A stretch of DNA of 64,000 nt. Source: Acidiferrum sp963764675. Its GTDB lineage: Bacteria > Acidobacteriota > Terriglobia > Acidiferrales > UBA7541. Location: NCBI GenBank assembly GCA_963764675.1, contig CAVXTQ010000006.1:62001-126000 (forward strand). Reading direction: 5' to 3'. Of the stretch, positions 26,676 through 35,743 are shown one piece after another (position 1 is the first letter of the stretch; each line of letters opens with the position of its first letter). A program made the translations under genes and the position numbers. The notes beneath the pieces were generated by a model that was not told the origin of the DNA, searched no databases, and saw nothing but the letters and a program-made list of their open reading frames with translations.

Positions 26676-27074
26676 TCAATCCGTAAAGAGGTGAGCAACA
26701 GCGAGCGCGAGAATTATTGCTCCTAGCAGAGTTGCCCATGCCAGGAAACCAGTCGCCAGATGCCGCCGGAAGACGCTAAGCCCGAAGAGTACATCGCGGC
26801 GCAAGGCGTCATCCCCGCGCCAAGTTCGGAGTAGCGCACCGCAACCAACAACGACTACCAGGCTAGGCATTCCGAGGAAGAGCACCGCCGCGCCAAAGTG
26901 CGAGAGGTGGGTAGTGGTCCACTCGAAGATGATCCACCCCGTGCGTGCCGGCTGGTATTGGGGCGGTTGAAAGAGGCGGAGTGAGGCCGCTGCGAGAAAC
27001 ACGGTCGCGGGCAAAACCAATAACCACTCACTGATAGCAAAAATTGGCAATCGGAAGGGTTTCGACACTTGCAT
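26676..27074 (-). CDS. Small membrane protein of unknown function
   Basis: The 132-residue protein has about three or four hydrophobic helices: near FAISEWLLVLPATVFLAAAS, LSHFGAAVLFLGMPSLVVVV, and the C-terminal FLAWATLLGAIILALAVAH. No family motif is recognised. ATG 27074 follows GGAGGAT at 7-base spacing. A perfect palindrome at 27090-27110 overlaps the region just upstream, so it is probably controlled by a dedicated repressor. No regulator gene is adjacent; an IS3 remnant now occupies that side. Confidence 0.6.
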   Translation of the reverse strand: MQVSKPFRLPIFAISEWLLVLPATVFLAAASLRLFQPPQYQPARTGWIIFEWTTTHLSHFGAAVLFLGMPSLVVVVGCGALLRTWRGDDALRRDVLFGLSVFRRHLATGFLAWATLLGAIILALAVAHLFTD

Positions 27075-27089
27075 ACAAGCATCCTCCAA

Positions 27090-27110
27090 GTACTTTATAA
27101 TGCAAAGTAC
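27090..27110. promoter_or_regulatory. Palindromic operator candidate before the 26676 gene
   Basis: GTACTTT-ATAATGC-AAAGTAC has seven-base perfect arms with a seven-base centre. It lies 16 bases upstream of ATG 27074 on the minus strand. Such a site suits a dimeric PadR, MarR or GntR-type regulator; which one is unknown. Confidence 0.6.
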
Positions 27111-27130
27111 ATGACGGCGTCAATGCTGAA

Positions 27131-27334
27131 TTAACGCGCTTACCGACGAGTGGAAGGAAGCCCTCGGCAAGGGCGTAGCAGTTTTCCCGCGTGCATAAGC
27201 CTACGCTAGCGCTTGGGGGGAGAAGCGCTGCCGCGGCGGAAACCGAGAAGGACCATCGCATCCGGCAGTTGGAACGAACGCTGGGGCGGAAGTCGCTGGA
27301 GATCGAAATCCTAAAAAACGTCGTGGGGGAGTGA
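27131..27334 (+). pseudogene. IS3-family orfA remnant
   Basis: The first part reads LTDEWKEALGKGVAVF then a stop. After a frame change the second part reads HRIRQLERTLGRKSLEIEIL, the leucine-zipper tail of OrfA, ending at TGA 27332-27334. The N-terminal helix-turn-helix is absent. Confidence 0.7.
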
Positions 27335-28025
27335 GCTGTGGTGCGGTTCATTCCCAGGCACGAGAGATGGTGACGCAGGGCTTCACGGCCACGCTGGTGG
27401 CGGTAACGTTGGCCATCAGCCGGTCGAGTCTGTACTACCGGACGCGGCCACGAGGCAGTCGGGCGGACCGAACCTACGATGAGCAGATCGTGATGGCGTG
27501 CGGAGAGAAGCTAGCATACGGCTATCGGCGAGTGGCGTGGTGGCTGCAGCGGAAGAAAGGGCTGCCCGTGAATCGCAAGCGGGTGCTGCGGGTGATGCGA
27601 GAACGTGGGTTGCTGGTGCGCTCGCGTCGTCTGCGCGCACGAAGGAAGAAAGAGTGGGGCCGCGTGGAAGCCGCCGAGCCGAATCAGATCTGGCAGTCGG
27701 ACATGACGAAGATCTGGGCGGGTCCTGCCGTGGGCTGGGCGTACCTGGTGTGCGTGATCGACTGCTGTACGCGGGAGATCGTGGGATGGCATCTCTCGCA
27801 TCGCTGTCGGACCGAAGACGCGCTCGCAGCAGTGGAGCAGGCTGTGCTCGAACGGCTGCCCGAGGGTAGCCGCGAAGAAGAACTTGACGCTGACGACGGA
27901 CAACGGGACGCAGTTCACTTCTTCGCGCTTCTTGGAGACGTTGGGGCGGCTCGGCATCACGCATCGGCGGACGGCGTATCATCACCCCGAAGGCAACAGT
28001 ACATTGAACGGTTCCACCGCCGCGG
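27331..28025 (+). pseudogene. IS3-family orfB (rve integrase) remnant
   Basis: A GTG at 27331 overlaps the orfA stop. The HTH_21 and rve domains are recognisable: YGYRRVAWWLQRKKGLPVN, then WQSDMTKIWAG (first Asp) and VCVIDCCTREIVGW (second Asp region). Near 27885 the frame shifts; LTLTTDNGTQF with the middle conserved residues is read in the next frame. It shifts back near 27995 for YIERFHR, which contains the catalytic Glu. Coding similarity then stops abruptly, so the element cannot make an active transposase. Confidence 0.85.
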
Positions 28026-28201
28026 TTTGACTTGTTTTCTTCCGCCGCCTATAGTGCCGTCAAGGGCCTCAACCTTCCGGGGGCGCCTTGCGCAGGCGGC
28101 CGTTGCGCGGCCGCTGCGGACTTCGACCGCCATGCGGTCGTTTGTGCTGTTCACCGCTCCGCAGCGCATCAAAAACAACTGTCGAGCACGGGTTGCGATC
28201 C

Positions 28202-28975
28202 ATGGCCAAAGGAAGTTTTGGTGAGCTGCTAAAGCGCCAGCGCGAGATGCGCGAAATCTCGCTGAATGAACTCACCGTTGCCACGCGCGTGCCCCTCAAG
28301 TTCCTGGAAGCCTTTGAAAAAGAAGACTGGGAGAAGCTCCCCGGCGGCGTTTTTAATCGCGGATTCGTTCGCGCGATTGCCCGGTTTCTCGGTTTAGGTG
28401 AAGAGCATCTGCTGGCGGAATACGATTTGGCGTACGGCGAACATAAAATCGCAACGCCGCCGCCCGCAGCAAACCCCATTCCCTCTCCACCCAAGTGGCT
28501 GGTCGCCCTCGGAGCCCTTCTGGTATTGCTCGCCATGGCCGGAGGAGTTGCCGGAGGCGTCTACGGCTGGCGCCGCTATGCCGCTTATCGCGCCGCAAAG
28601 AAGTCGCTGGCTTCGTCGCCGCAATCGCAACGCCAGGCGCCCGCGGTGCTTCCGAACCTCGTGTTCGACACCACTCCTGCGCCAGTTTCGCCGAGTTCGC
28701 GAACGCTCGATCTGTCAATCTCCACGTCTGCGGCCACGCGAATTCGTGTCGTCGCTGACGGCAAGGTCTTGCTGGATCGCCAGGTTGCCGCCGGCGACAC
28801 CCGCCACTTCTCCGCCAGCCAACAATTCCAGGTGACCGCCGCGGACTGCGCGGGGGTGTTGCTGGAATTGAACGGCCAAACTATGCCGCCGCTCGGAGCG
28901 CCTGGCGCCTCCGGTACAATAGTCCTCAGCCAAAAGGATCTGAGGCCCGCACGCAGTGGAAACTCTGAGCCCTGA
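28202..28975 (+). CDS. RodZ-like helix-turn-helix membrane protein
   Basis: The 257-residue protein has an N-terminal Cro/C1-type HTH (residues 5-65, GELLKRQREMREISLNELT), then a membrane helix (about 97-118, LVALGALLVLLAMAGGVAGG). A Pro/Ser linker precedes a C-terminal beta domain (DUF4115-like, about 175-250). This is the RodZ layout, which links MreB to the cell-wall machinery, but many acidobacterial relatives are uncharacterised. ATG 28202 is chosen over an upstream open stretch that is not conserved. It overlaps the next gene by 20 bases. Confidence 0.8.
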   Translation: MAKGSFGELLKRQREMREISLNELTVATRVPLKFLEAFEKEDWEKLPGGVFNRGFVRAIARFLGLGEEHLLAEYDLAYGEHKIATPPPAANPIPSPPKWLVALGALLVLLAMAGGVAGGVYGWRRYAAYRAAKKSLASSPQSQRQAPAVLPNLVFDTTPAPVSPSSRTLDLSISTSAATRIRVVADGKVLLDRQVAAGDTRHFSASQQFQVTAADCAGVLLELNGQTMPPLGAPGASGTIVLSQKDLRPARSGNSEP

Positions 28976-29921
28976 AGTCATCGAAGACCTGCGCCACGGA
29001 CGCGCCACGCACGAGCGGAAAATCGCGGTGTGCGCCGGAGGCGCGCATTTGCCTCCCGCCGACCGCGTCGAGATTCTAGCCGTGCTTGCGGGTGATACCG
29101 ACGGTATCGTGATGGAGCGCGCCGAAGAGGCCCTGGCTGCGCAGCCGATTGAAGTTTTTGTTGAAGCCCTCAAGCGTCCGGCTGCAGTGCCGGCCTTGTT
29201 TGCGTATGCCGCCAAAAACCTGGCGGACAAGCCTGGCATCGGCGATGCCATGGTCGGCAATAAGAATTGCGCTCCGGAACATCTTGTCCCGGTAGTCCGC
29301 CATCTCACGGCGCTGGGGATCCAATCCTTGCTCGAAGACCTGGATCGCGTCAGCGATTCCCCTGCGCTCGCCGCCGCTCTCCAGCACATTCATTCGCTCA
29401 CTGCCGATCAGAAACATCTGCTTGAGGAACTGCTAGGCTCTTCCATCGACGAAGCCGCTCTTGCCGAAGCCGCGGCGGAGGCTGAGCCCGACGCTGCCAG
29501 GCGGCAAACCCTGATACAGCGCCTCGCCAAGATGAACGTAGCGCAGCGCGTCCAGTTTGCGATCAAGGGAGGCTCGGAGGCCCGCCGCACGCTGATCCGG
29601 GATTCCAACAAAGTCGTTCAGCGCGCCGTTCTGCAGTCCCCGCGCCTCACCGATCAAGAGGTAGAGGCTTTCGCTTCGCAATCCACCCTGACCGATGAAA
29701 TTCTCCGGTTGATCGCCAACAACCGTCTTTTCCGCAAAAACTATACGGTGGTCCGCAATCTTCTGAACAACCCGAAGACGCCCCTCGACGTCAGCTTGCA
29801 CATGTTGCCGCTGCTTAACGCCATGGACCTGAAACGCCTGACCACCAATAAGAACATTCCTGAGACGCTGCGCAGCACCGCACAAAAACTCCAGCGGCAG
29901 CGTCAAGAATTCAAGAAGTAG
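28956..29921 (+). CDS. Conserved helical-repeat protein (FrgA-like region)
   Basis: The 321-residue protein is built of alpha-helical HEAT-like repeats without signal peptide or membrane segment. The C-terminal part contains RVQFAIKGGSEARRTLIRDS, NPKTPLDVSLHMLPLLN and the end LRSTAQKLQRQRQ. Similar domains occur in Geobacter and myxobacteria (FrgA-like); function is not established. It starts at GTG 28956 inside the RodZ-like gene and is likely coupled to it. A scaffold or adaptor role is inferred from fold only. Confidence 0.6.
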   Translation: METLSPEVIEDLRHGRATHERKIAVCAGGAHLPPADRVEILAVLAGDTDGIVMERAEEALAAQPIEVFVEALKRPAAVPALFAYAAKNLADKPGIGDAMVGNKNCAPEHLVPVVRHLTALGIQSLLEDLDRVSDSPALAAALQHIHSLTADQKHLLEELLGSSIDEAALAEAAAEAEPDAARRQTLIQRLAKMNVAQRVQFAIKGGSEARRTLIRDSNKVVQRAVLQSPRLTDQEVEAFASQSTLTDEILRLIANNRLFRKNYTVVRNLLNNPKTPLDVSLHMLPLLNAMDLKRLTTNKNIPETLRSTAQKLQRQRQEFKK

Positions 29922-29998
29922 CTCTCCTCGCGCCGAAAGCCTAGGCCGAAACTCCCCCGCATTCCAGCCAGGGCTGAAATCCGCTTGAGAAAGAAGAA

Positions 29999-30031
29999 AG
30001 CCGCCTCATCGGGGGTAGGGACGAGGCGGCT
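29999..30031. terminator. Bidirectional terminator hairpin
   Basis: Nine-base perfect arms AGCCGCCTC and GAGGCGGCT surround a 15-base loop. It lies between convergent genes ending at 29921 and 30070. No long T-run follows, but A/T-rich stretches flank both sides. Confidence 0.65.
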
Positions 30032-30069
30032 CTTCGGGGGTTGCAGCAGAAGATCGGGAGCGAACCGTG

Positions 30070-30720
30070 CTACTTGCTTGATGAACGCCGGCTCGACTTC
30101 GCCTTCACGGGAACCTTTACCGGACTTAGAGCTGGAGCCGCGGCTGCGTCTGCGACGATCTGCCGCATATCGCGCGCTTGCTTCAGGTGATCGTCCAGCG
30201 TTGGCAGCGTGTCCGCCGCAAATTGCTTGATCGCGCCCTTTTGCCCGCCGTTCGCTTCGCGATGGAACTGGGCGATTTTGTCCCACTGATCCTTCACCAT
30301 ATTGCGCGCGTAGGCCGCGTCAAATGCCGACCCCGACAACTTCGTCATCTCGTCGATGGTGCCCTGATCCTTTTCGTTCAGATCGGTGGGGAGCGCGACG
30401 CCGTCTTTCCTGGCCGCTTTCTTCAATTCCTCATTGGCTTTCGTATGATCCTGAACCATGCGCTGGCCGAAAACCTTGACGGCCGCATTCGCGCCCTTCT
30501 GTTGCGCTAATCGGCCGAGCTCCACTTCCGCCAATCCGCCTTGCGCGGCAGTTTGTGCAAACAACTCGTCGCTGGCGGTCACGGCGCCTCTGGTGGATTG
30601 GTTAGCACCCTGATGCGCGAACACCGCCCAGCATGCCAAGAACGTGCAGAAAGTCGTCACGCCCGCGACGTACAGCGCTTTGGACAACGGGCTGTCTAGG
30701 TTTGGCTTTTTGATGTCCAT
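30070..30720 (-). CDS. DUF4142 family exported protein
   Basis: The 216-residue protein has an N-terminal hydrophobic segment (YVAGVTTFCTFLACWAVFA) followed by a ferritin-like four-helix DUF4142 domain: ELFAQTAAQGGLAEVELGRLA and later AFDAAYARNMVKDQWDKI. The tail is rich in Lys, Arg and Ser. Family members are often outer-membrane or periplasmic proteins of unknown function. ATG 30720 (MDIKKPN) is favoured because the upstream extension to 30867 is not conserved. Ferritin-like ligands were not verified. Confidence 0.8.
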   Translation of the reverse strand: MDIKKPNLDSPLSKALYVAGVTTFCTFLACWAVFAHQGANQSTRGAVTASDELFAQTAAQGGLAEVELGRLAQQKGANAAVKVFGQRMVQDHTKANEELKKAARKDGVALPTDLNEKDQGTIDEMTKLSGSAFDAAYARNMVKDQWDKIAQFHREANGGQKGAIKQFAADTLPTLDDHLKQARDMRQIVADAAAAPALSPVKVPVKAKSSRRSSSK

Positions 30721-30876
30721 GTGATTTCCCGCCCGCGAACGGTTTTGCTTTTTCCCAGCGTAAAGAGGGTAGTCAGCGCGACCGAGTCCTACCATCCGGT
30801 AATGGCTGTAGATTGCTGCCGAAGGATCTGTATGACGTTGGAGGAAACGCTCAGTTACTGGTGCCAACCAAGGACG

Positions 30877-31482
30877 CTAACTCTTCCGCAGCACCAAGCA
30901 TCCTGAGATCATGTCGTGCAGCGCCTGCTTCTTTTCGGTGAACCCGGCGAGGATGAATCCCACCCCGAGCGGTATCAATTGGCTGATCATCTTTCCGAAG
31001 TAGCGACCCGACGCGCGCCCAAAAGAGACCTTGGCGCCGTTCATATCCGTGACCTCGAGGCCCAAGGCCTTCTTGCCCGCGGTCGCTTGCCACTCGGAAC
31101 TCTCCAGCAGCGCGAAATATAGCCAACCGCCACCGACCGCTACCAGAAAAAATAGAAAGATAAACTCCGCAAAGATAGGCGGGAAACCGTTCTCGAATGG
31201 ATCGTTACCATGAGGAAGGCTCGCAATGGCCGTCCCCACACCCATCATCATCGCCAATCCAATCAGAATGGGGATGGTGAACACGCCCAGAACGATCGAG
31301 TCAATAATATAAGCGAGGAAGCGCAGCCAAAAGCCGGCATAAAACCGCGTTGGGGCGAACGGCTGGGGCAGCGCACCATTCGCAACCATCACCGGCGCAG
31401 CCGCGCTGTACGTCGCGAGACCACACTTCGTGCAAAATGTCGCGCCATCCGCAATCGTGCTTCCACATTTCGAGCAGTACAC
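30877..31482 (-). CDS. RDD-family membrane protein with N-terminal zinc ribbon
   Basis: The 201-residue protein opens with a zinc ribbon CxxC...CxxC (YCSKCGST, FCTKCGLA) and continues with an RDD domain: FWLRFLAYIIDSIVLGV, two or three helices, and GKKALGLEVTDMNG. RDD proteins are thought to move small solutes; the acidobacterial role is unknown. GTG 31482 is chosen because it starts directly at the ribbon and follows GGGGGA; an upstream ATG at 31554 would add 24 non-conserved residues. Confidence 0.8.
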   Translation of the reverse strand: MYCSKCGSTIADGATFCTKCGLATYSAAAPVMVANGALPQPFAPTRFYAGFWLRFLAYIIDSIVLGVFTIPILIGLAMMMGVGTAIASLPHGNDPFENGFPPIFAEFIFLFFLVAVGGGWLYFALLESSEWQATAGKKALGLEVTDMNGAKVSFGRASGRYFGKMISQLIPLGVGFILAGFTEKKQALHDMISGCLVLRKS

Positions 31483-31711
31483 GGTATGTCCCCCAAGTCG
31501 CGCCCCACGATCGGCAGCAGACGAAATCCTACGTCGCACACACTCGATGGTCAACCCACGAAATTCCGGCTAAGCAACATGTGCAAGAGTTCAAGCTACG
31601 CGCGGTGCAACGAAATGCGTATCGCTCTTGCACGCCGCGAACTCCCGTTGGCCGATTTCTTCGCTACCTGCTATCCTTCCGTTCCGATAAACGGTTCTCG
31701 GAGGCCCTTCC

Positions 31712-33316
31712 GTGTTGAAGAAACTCCTTACATTTGCGGCTGTTCTCGCTCTTGCCGCTGCCGTTCTCGCCCAGCAGCCACCTGCGAAGCACTTCGATGG
31801 CGAATCCTGGTGGGCGCACGTCAAATTCCTAGCCGACGACAGTTTGGAAGGCCGCGAAACCGGGAGCGAAGGCCTTCGCAAAGCGGAGGCATACGTCGTC
31901 GATCAACTGACGAAAGCAGGCCTCGAGCCCGCCGGTGTCAACGGCTTCTACCAGCCGGTGAAATTCGTGTCGCGCGAAATTGTGGAGAACGAGTCTTCCG
32001 TCGCTCTGGTAACCAACGGCAAAGAAGAGCCGCTCATCCTGGGCGAAGACACGTACTTCAACACGCGCGTAGCTCTTGCGACCGAAGAGATTACCTCCCC
32101 GCTCGTTTTTTGCGGCTACGGATTGAAGATTCCCGAGAACAGCTACGACGACCTCGCAGGCCTCGACCTACACGGCGAAATCGTCGTCTACATCGCCGGC
32201 TCACCGGCCGAAGTCTCTGCGCCGTTGTCAGCCCACTACCAGACGGCTCGCGAGCGATGGAAATCGCTGAAACAGGCCGGCGCAATCGGCACCATCGGCA
32301 TTCCGAATCCCGCTTCGATGGACATTCCGTGGTCCCGCATGTCGCTCAATCGCGCGCACGCGTCGATGGATCTGGCCGATCCCGAGTTCGACGAAACGTC
32401 GGGCGCCAAGGTCGCCTTGGTTTTCAATCCCGCGCAAGCCGAGAAGCTGTTCGCCGCTTCGGGTCACACCTTCGCGGAAATCGCGAACCTGGGCAAAGAT
32501 CGCAAGGCGATGCCACACTTTTCACTTGGTATTTCCTTGAAGAGCCATGCTGCTCTGAAGACCACGGCCGTCGAATCCGCCAACGTGATCGGGAAACTGC
32601 CGGGCAGCGATCCGGCGCTGAAGAATGAATACGTCGTGCTTTCCGCGCACGTCGATCACGTAGGAATCGGCGCCCCAATCAACGGCGATCGCATCTACAA
32701 CGGAGCGATGGACAACGGCTCGGGCGTCGCGGCCCTGCTGGAGGTCGCGGGCTCCCTGAAAGGAGCCAAGCTTCGCCGCTCGATTCTGTTCGTGTTTGTG
32801 ACCGCGGAAGAAAAAGGCCTGCTGGGCTCGAAATATTTCGCCGCTCATCCAACGGTTTCCGCGAAATCCATCATCGCAGACATCAACATCGACATGTTTC
32901 TGCCGATCGTTCCCCTGAAGGTGCTCAAGGTTCAGGGACTTCTCGAATCCGACCTCGGCGATCGCGCCCGCGAGGCCGCGCAACTGTACGGCGTGCGCGT
33001 GCAGGCCGACCCTGAGCCACTGCGCAACGCCTTCATTCGCAGCGATCAGTACAATTTTGTGCTCCACGGCGTTCCCGCCGTAAAGCTCGACGTGGGTTTC
33101 GACCCGGGATCACCCGAGCAGAAAATCTTCAAGGACTGGCTGACGAACCGCTACCACGCGCCGTCGGACGACGTTGCGCAACCTGTCGATCTCGCTGCAG
33201 CAGGACTCTACGAAGACGTCACGCGCCAGCTCCTCATCTCCGTCGCCAACGCCGATGCCCATCCGCAGTGGAAGCCCGACTCCTTCTTCCGCCGCTACGC
33301 AACAGGCAACGATTGA
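31712..33316 (+). CDS. M28-family secreted aminopeptidase
   Basis: The 534-residue enzyme has a signal peptide (KKLLTFAAVLALAAAVLAQ) and a PA-like inserted region (about residues 100-260). In the M28 catalytic domain the zinc and catalytic motifs are VLSAHVDHVG, DNGSGVAALLE and FVTAEEKGLLGS; later ADINIDMF supplies a further ligand. It should cleave N-terminal residues from peptides in the periplasm or outside the cell. GTG 31712 follows CGGAGG at about 8 bases. The aldo/keto reductase gene converges 7 bp downstream. Confidence 0.9.
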   Translation: MLKKLLTFAAVLALAAAVLAQQPPAKHFDGESWWAHVKFLADDSLEGRETGSEGLRKAEAYVVDQLTKAGLEPAGVNGFYQPVKFVSREIVENESSVALVTNGKEEPLILGEDTYFNTRVALATEEITSPLVFCGYGLKIPENSYDDLAGLDLHGEIVVYIAGSPAEVSAPLSAHYQTARERWKSLKQAGAIGTIGIPNPASMDIPWSRMSLNRAHASMDLADPEFDETSGAKVALVFNPAQAEKLFAASGHTFAEIANLGKDRKAMPHFSLGISLKSHAALKTTAVESANVIGKLPGSDPALKNEYVVLSAHVDHVGIGAPINGDRIYNGAMDNGSGVAALLEVAGSLKGAKLRRSILFVFVTAEEKGLLGSKYFAAHPTVSAKSIIADINIDMFLPIVPLKVLKVQGLLESDLGDRAREAAQLYGVRVQADPEPLRNAFIRSDQYNFVLHGVPAVKLDVGFDPGSPEQKIFKDWLTNRYHAPSDDVAQPVDLAAAGLYEDVTRQLLISVANADAHPQWKPDSFFRRYATGND

Positions 33317-33323
33317 CTCTGAG

Positions 33324-34361
33324 TTATCCTAGCCACTGTGGATTATGCACGGTGCCGTCAAAGTTGTTCGTCGTCTTATATCCTTCAAACTTCCCTTCCC
33401 GCGCCGCATCCATCGTCTTCGCCAGCAGCACGGCCACCTCCGAGTCGCTCATCGGCTTGAACGTCCGTGCCGCGTTCAACGACGATTCCAGAATCTCCAT
33501 CGTGTTGCACCCGGTAATCACCACGCTCGTCGGCAGGCTCATCGCGTAGTGCAGGCATTCAACTGGTTTCACCACGTTGCTCTGCAAAATCATTCCCGCG
33601 CCCATCGGCTTCATGCCCAGCACGCCGATCTGTTTCTTCACCAGCACCGGCAGCACCTTTTTCCCGAAGCTGTTGAAGTGCGCGTCCATCACATTCAACG
33701 GCATCTGCACGCTATCAAAGTGAAATTGATGACCGTCCGCCGTCTCCAGCATCTTCAAGTGAATGTCCGGACTCTTGTGCCCGGTAAATCCGATGTAGCG
33801 GATCTTCCCTGCCTTCTTCGCTTCCAGCGCAGCTTCCATTCCGCCGCCCGCCGCGAAAATCGCCTCGGGATCGCCCATGCGAATCACTTCGTGAAACTGC
33901 ACCAGGTCGATATGGTCGGTCTGGAGGCGGCGCAGCGACTCTTCGATTTGCTCCGCCGCAGCCTTCTTGGTATGCCCGTCGATCTTCGTCATTAAGAACA
34001 CGCGCTGCCGGTAACCGTCGCGCAACGCCTTGCCCATGCGCACTTCGCTTTCGCCGCCGTTGTAGTCCCAGCAGTTATCCAAAAAGGTCACGCCGTTGTC
34101 GATCGCGGCGCGGATGATTTGAATGCTTTCGCTTTCGTCCTTCTGCATTCCGATATGAAACCCGCCCAATCCCATCATCGACACTTTCTCGCCCGTTCGC
34201 CCCAGCGTTCGATACTGCATGCCTGTTTTGGCGTCTACGGCCCATGCCAGTGTTTCCGAGCCCGCAGCGCCCGCTGCCCCCACGGCCGCAACCGCCATCC
34301 CCAGGAAGTCGCGCCGCGATACGCCGCCGTCTTTCGTGTTCTTGCTATTTTCTTCCGACAC
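33324..34361 (-). CDS. Tat-exported aldo/keto reductase
   Basis: The 345-residue protein has a twin-arginine signal (SRRDFLGMAVA, residues 15-25) followed by an Ala-rich hydrophobic region. The aldo/keto reductase barrel begins at QYRTLGRTGEKVSMMGLGG. The catalytic set includes Tyr in WDYNGGE, Lys in MTKIDG and His in VQFHE. Most AKRs are cytoplasmic and use NADPH; a Tat signal suggests export in folded form with a bound cofactor. Substrate unknown. It ends close to the M28 peptidase and is convergent with it. Confidence 0.88.
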   Translation of the reverse strand: MSEENSKNTKDGGVSRRDFLGMAVAAVGAAGAAGSETLAWAVDAKTGMQYRTLGRTGEKVSMMGLGGFHIGMQKDESESIQIIRAAIDNGVTFLDNCWDYNGGESEVRMGKALRDGYRQRVFLMTKIDGHTKKAAAEQIEESLRRLQTDHIDLVQFHEVIRMGDPEAIFAAGGGMEAALEAKKAGKIRYIGFTGHKSPDIHLKMLETADGHQFHFDSVQMPLNVMDAHFNSFGKKVLPVLVKKQIGVLGMKPMGAGMILQSNVVKPVECLHYAMSLPTSVVITGCNTMEILESSLNAARTFKPMSDSEVAVLLAKTMDAAREGKFEGYKTTNNFDGTVHNPQWLG

Positions 34362-34508
34362 GCCTCACCTCCGTAGCCGCCCGCTCAACGGCTCTAGCCT
34401 ACACCCGTCCTCTTGAATGCGTACACCCTACGCGTTAGACTCCGCCATTCTCTCGACACGCCGCTGGCAACTTAGCCGCGTATACTTGCTCCAGACTTGA
34501 GGTGCGTC

Positions 34509-35519
34509 ATGCCGCTTCGCATTCGGTTGCTCGTCGCTTCCCTTCTTTTGGTTGCCTTCGTCGTACGAACGGGCCATTCCGCCCCGACTGCTCACGGCAT
34601 ACTGGTCGTCGCGAATCAGTTCGAGCACACCACGCTGCTCATCGATCCCGAAACCCATACCGAGCTTGCCAAGATCGTCGTCGGTGTAAACGGCCACGAA
34701 GTCACCACCAGCAAAGACGGCAAGTTCGCGTACGTTCCCATCTACGGGAACTCCGGCGTTGGCAAGCCCGGCACCGACGGCACGAGCATCGACGTCATCG
34801 ACATCCCCGGCCGCAAGCTGGCCTATACCATCGATCTCGGCAAGCCGCTTCGCCCGCACTTGCCCGCCTTCGGGCCCGACGGCTTGCTCTACGTCACCGC
34901 AGAGCTCGATCAGGCTCTCGACGTAATTGATCCGGCCACGCGAAAAGTCCTCTACCAAATTCCCACCGGCCAACCGGAGTCCCACATGTTCGTCATCCGG
35001 CCAGGCCCGGACAGCCCCACCGCCTACACCGCCAACGTGCACGCCGGCACTGTCAGCGTTCTCGACCTCGTCGAGCACAAACTCATCATGACGATTCCCG
35101 TAGCAAAGATCGTTCAGCGCATTTCCATCGAGCCTGATGGCCTCTATATTTTCACTCACGATCAGGACTCGCCGAGAATCGCCGTAATCGATCCTTTGGC
35201 CAATGCGCTCTCCACCTGGATCGAGATGCCCGAGACCGTTTACAGCTCCGAGGTAACGCCCGACAACCACTGGCTGGTCGCGGCGGGGATGCATGGCCAC
35301 ATCTTTGTGGTCGACCTCCACACCCGCAAGCTGGCGAAGACGTTCGACGCACCCACTGCGCTGGGCAAAGTTCTCATCCGGCCCGACGGCGCCGTCGCGT
35401 ACGTCTCTTTCCTCACCGCGGGCAAAATCGAAGTCCTCGACTTGAACTCCTGGAAGCTGAAGCCATCGATCGACCTGACTCCCGGCGTCGACGGCATGGC
35501 CTGGGCCGCTGCAGACTAA
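34509..35519 (+). CDS. Secreted YVTN-type beta-propeller protein
   Basis: The 336-residue protein has a signal peptide (RIRLLVASLLLVAFVV) and about seven propeller blades; YVTN-like strands include ILVVANQFEHTTLLIDPET and GTVSVLDLVEHKLIMT. These proteins bind or scaffold at the cell surface, and some belong to periplasmic redox or adhesion systems. ATG 34509 follows GAGG; an alternative TTG at 34497 adds four residues. No ligand residues are recognisable. A second propeller (35744) follows. Confidence 0.75.
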   Translation: MPLRIRLLVASLLLVAFVVRTGHSAPTAHGILVVANQFEHTTLLIDPETHTELAKIVVGVNGHEVTTSKDGKFAYVPIYGNSGVGKPGTDGTSIDVIDIPGRKLAYTIDLGKPLRPHLPAFGPDGLLYVTAELDQALDVIDPATRKVLYQIPTGQPESHMFVIRPGPDSPTAYTANVHAGTVSVLDLVEHKLIMTIPVAKIVQRISIEPDGLYIFTHDQDSPRIAVIDPLANALSTWIEMPETVYSSEVTPDNHWLVAAGMHGHIFVVDLHTRKLAKTFDAPTALGKVLIRPDGAVAYVSFLTAGKIEVLDLNSWKLKPSIDLTPGVDGMAWAAAD

Positions 35520-35579
35520 ACTGCTTTTCGACCGGTCCGTCTCTCACTCTTCACGTAGTAGCAAGCTCTGTCATCCTGA

Positions 35580-35600
35580 GGCTATCCGATGAGGATAGCC
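35580..35600. repeat. Palindromic repeat (GGCTATCC type)
   Basis: Arms GGCTATCC and GGATAGCC flank GATGA, within CTGTCATCCTGAGG...GAAGGACCTCAG, so an outer pair CTGAGG/CCTCAG extends the hairpin. It lies between the two propeller genes. Confidence 0.65.
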
Positions 35601-35743
35601 GAAGGACCTCAGCTGCTGCTTTCAGGGAAACACTTTGCCGACCGCGACCTTTTTTCGCGCTTCCTGCCTGCCGCTCGTATGCGATAAACTGCACATTTCC
35701 GTCGCGTTTCCTGGCCTGCTCACATCCCGAATGGAGGAACCCC

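Larger units (their letters stand above)
27131..28025 (+). mobile_element. Decayed IS3-family element
   Basis: A truncated orfA piece and a frameshifted, 3'-truncated orfB lie in normal IS3 order on the plus strand. Similarity to transposase stops at about 28025, leaving the right end missing. The left end overlaps the direct repeat at 27132. Confidence 0.8.

Noticed and set aside
31210..32628. 472-codon plus-strand frame spanning the RDD and M28 genes
   Set aside because: It crosses two genes with clear motifs and is Arg-rich low-quality sequence.
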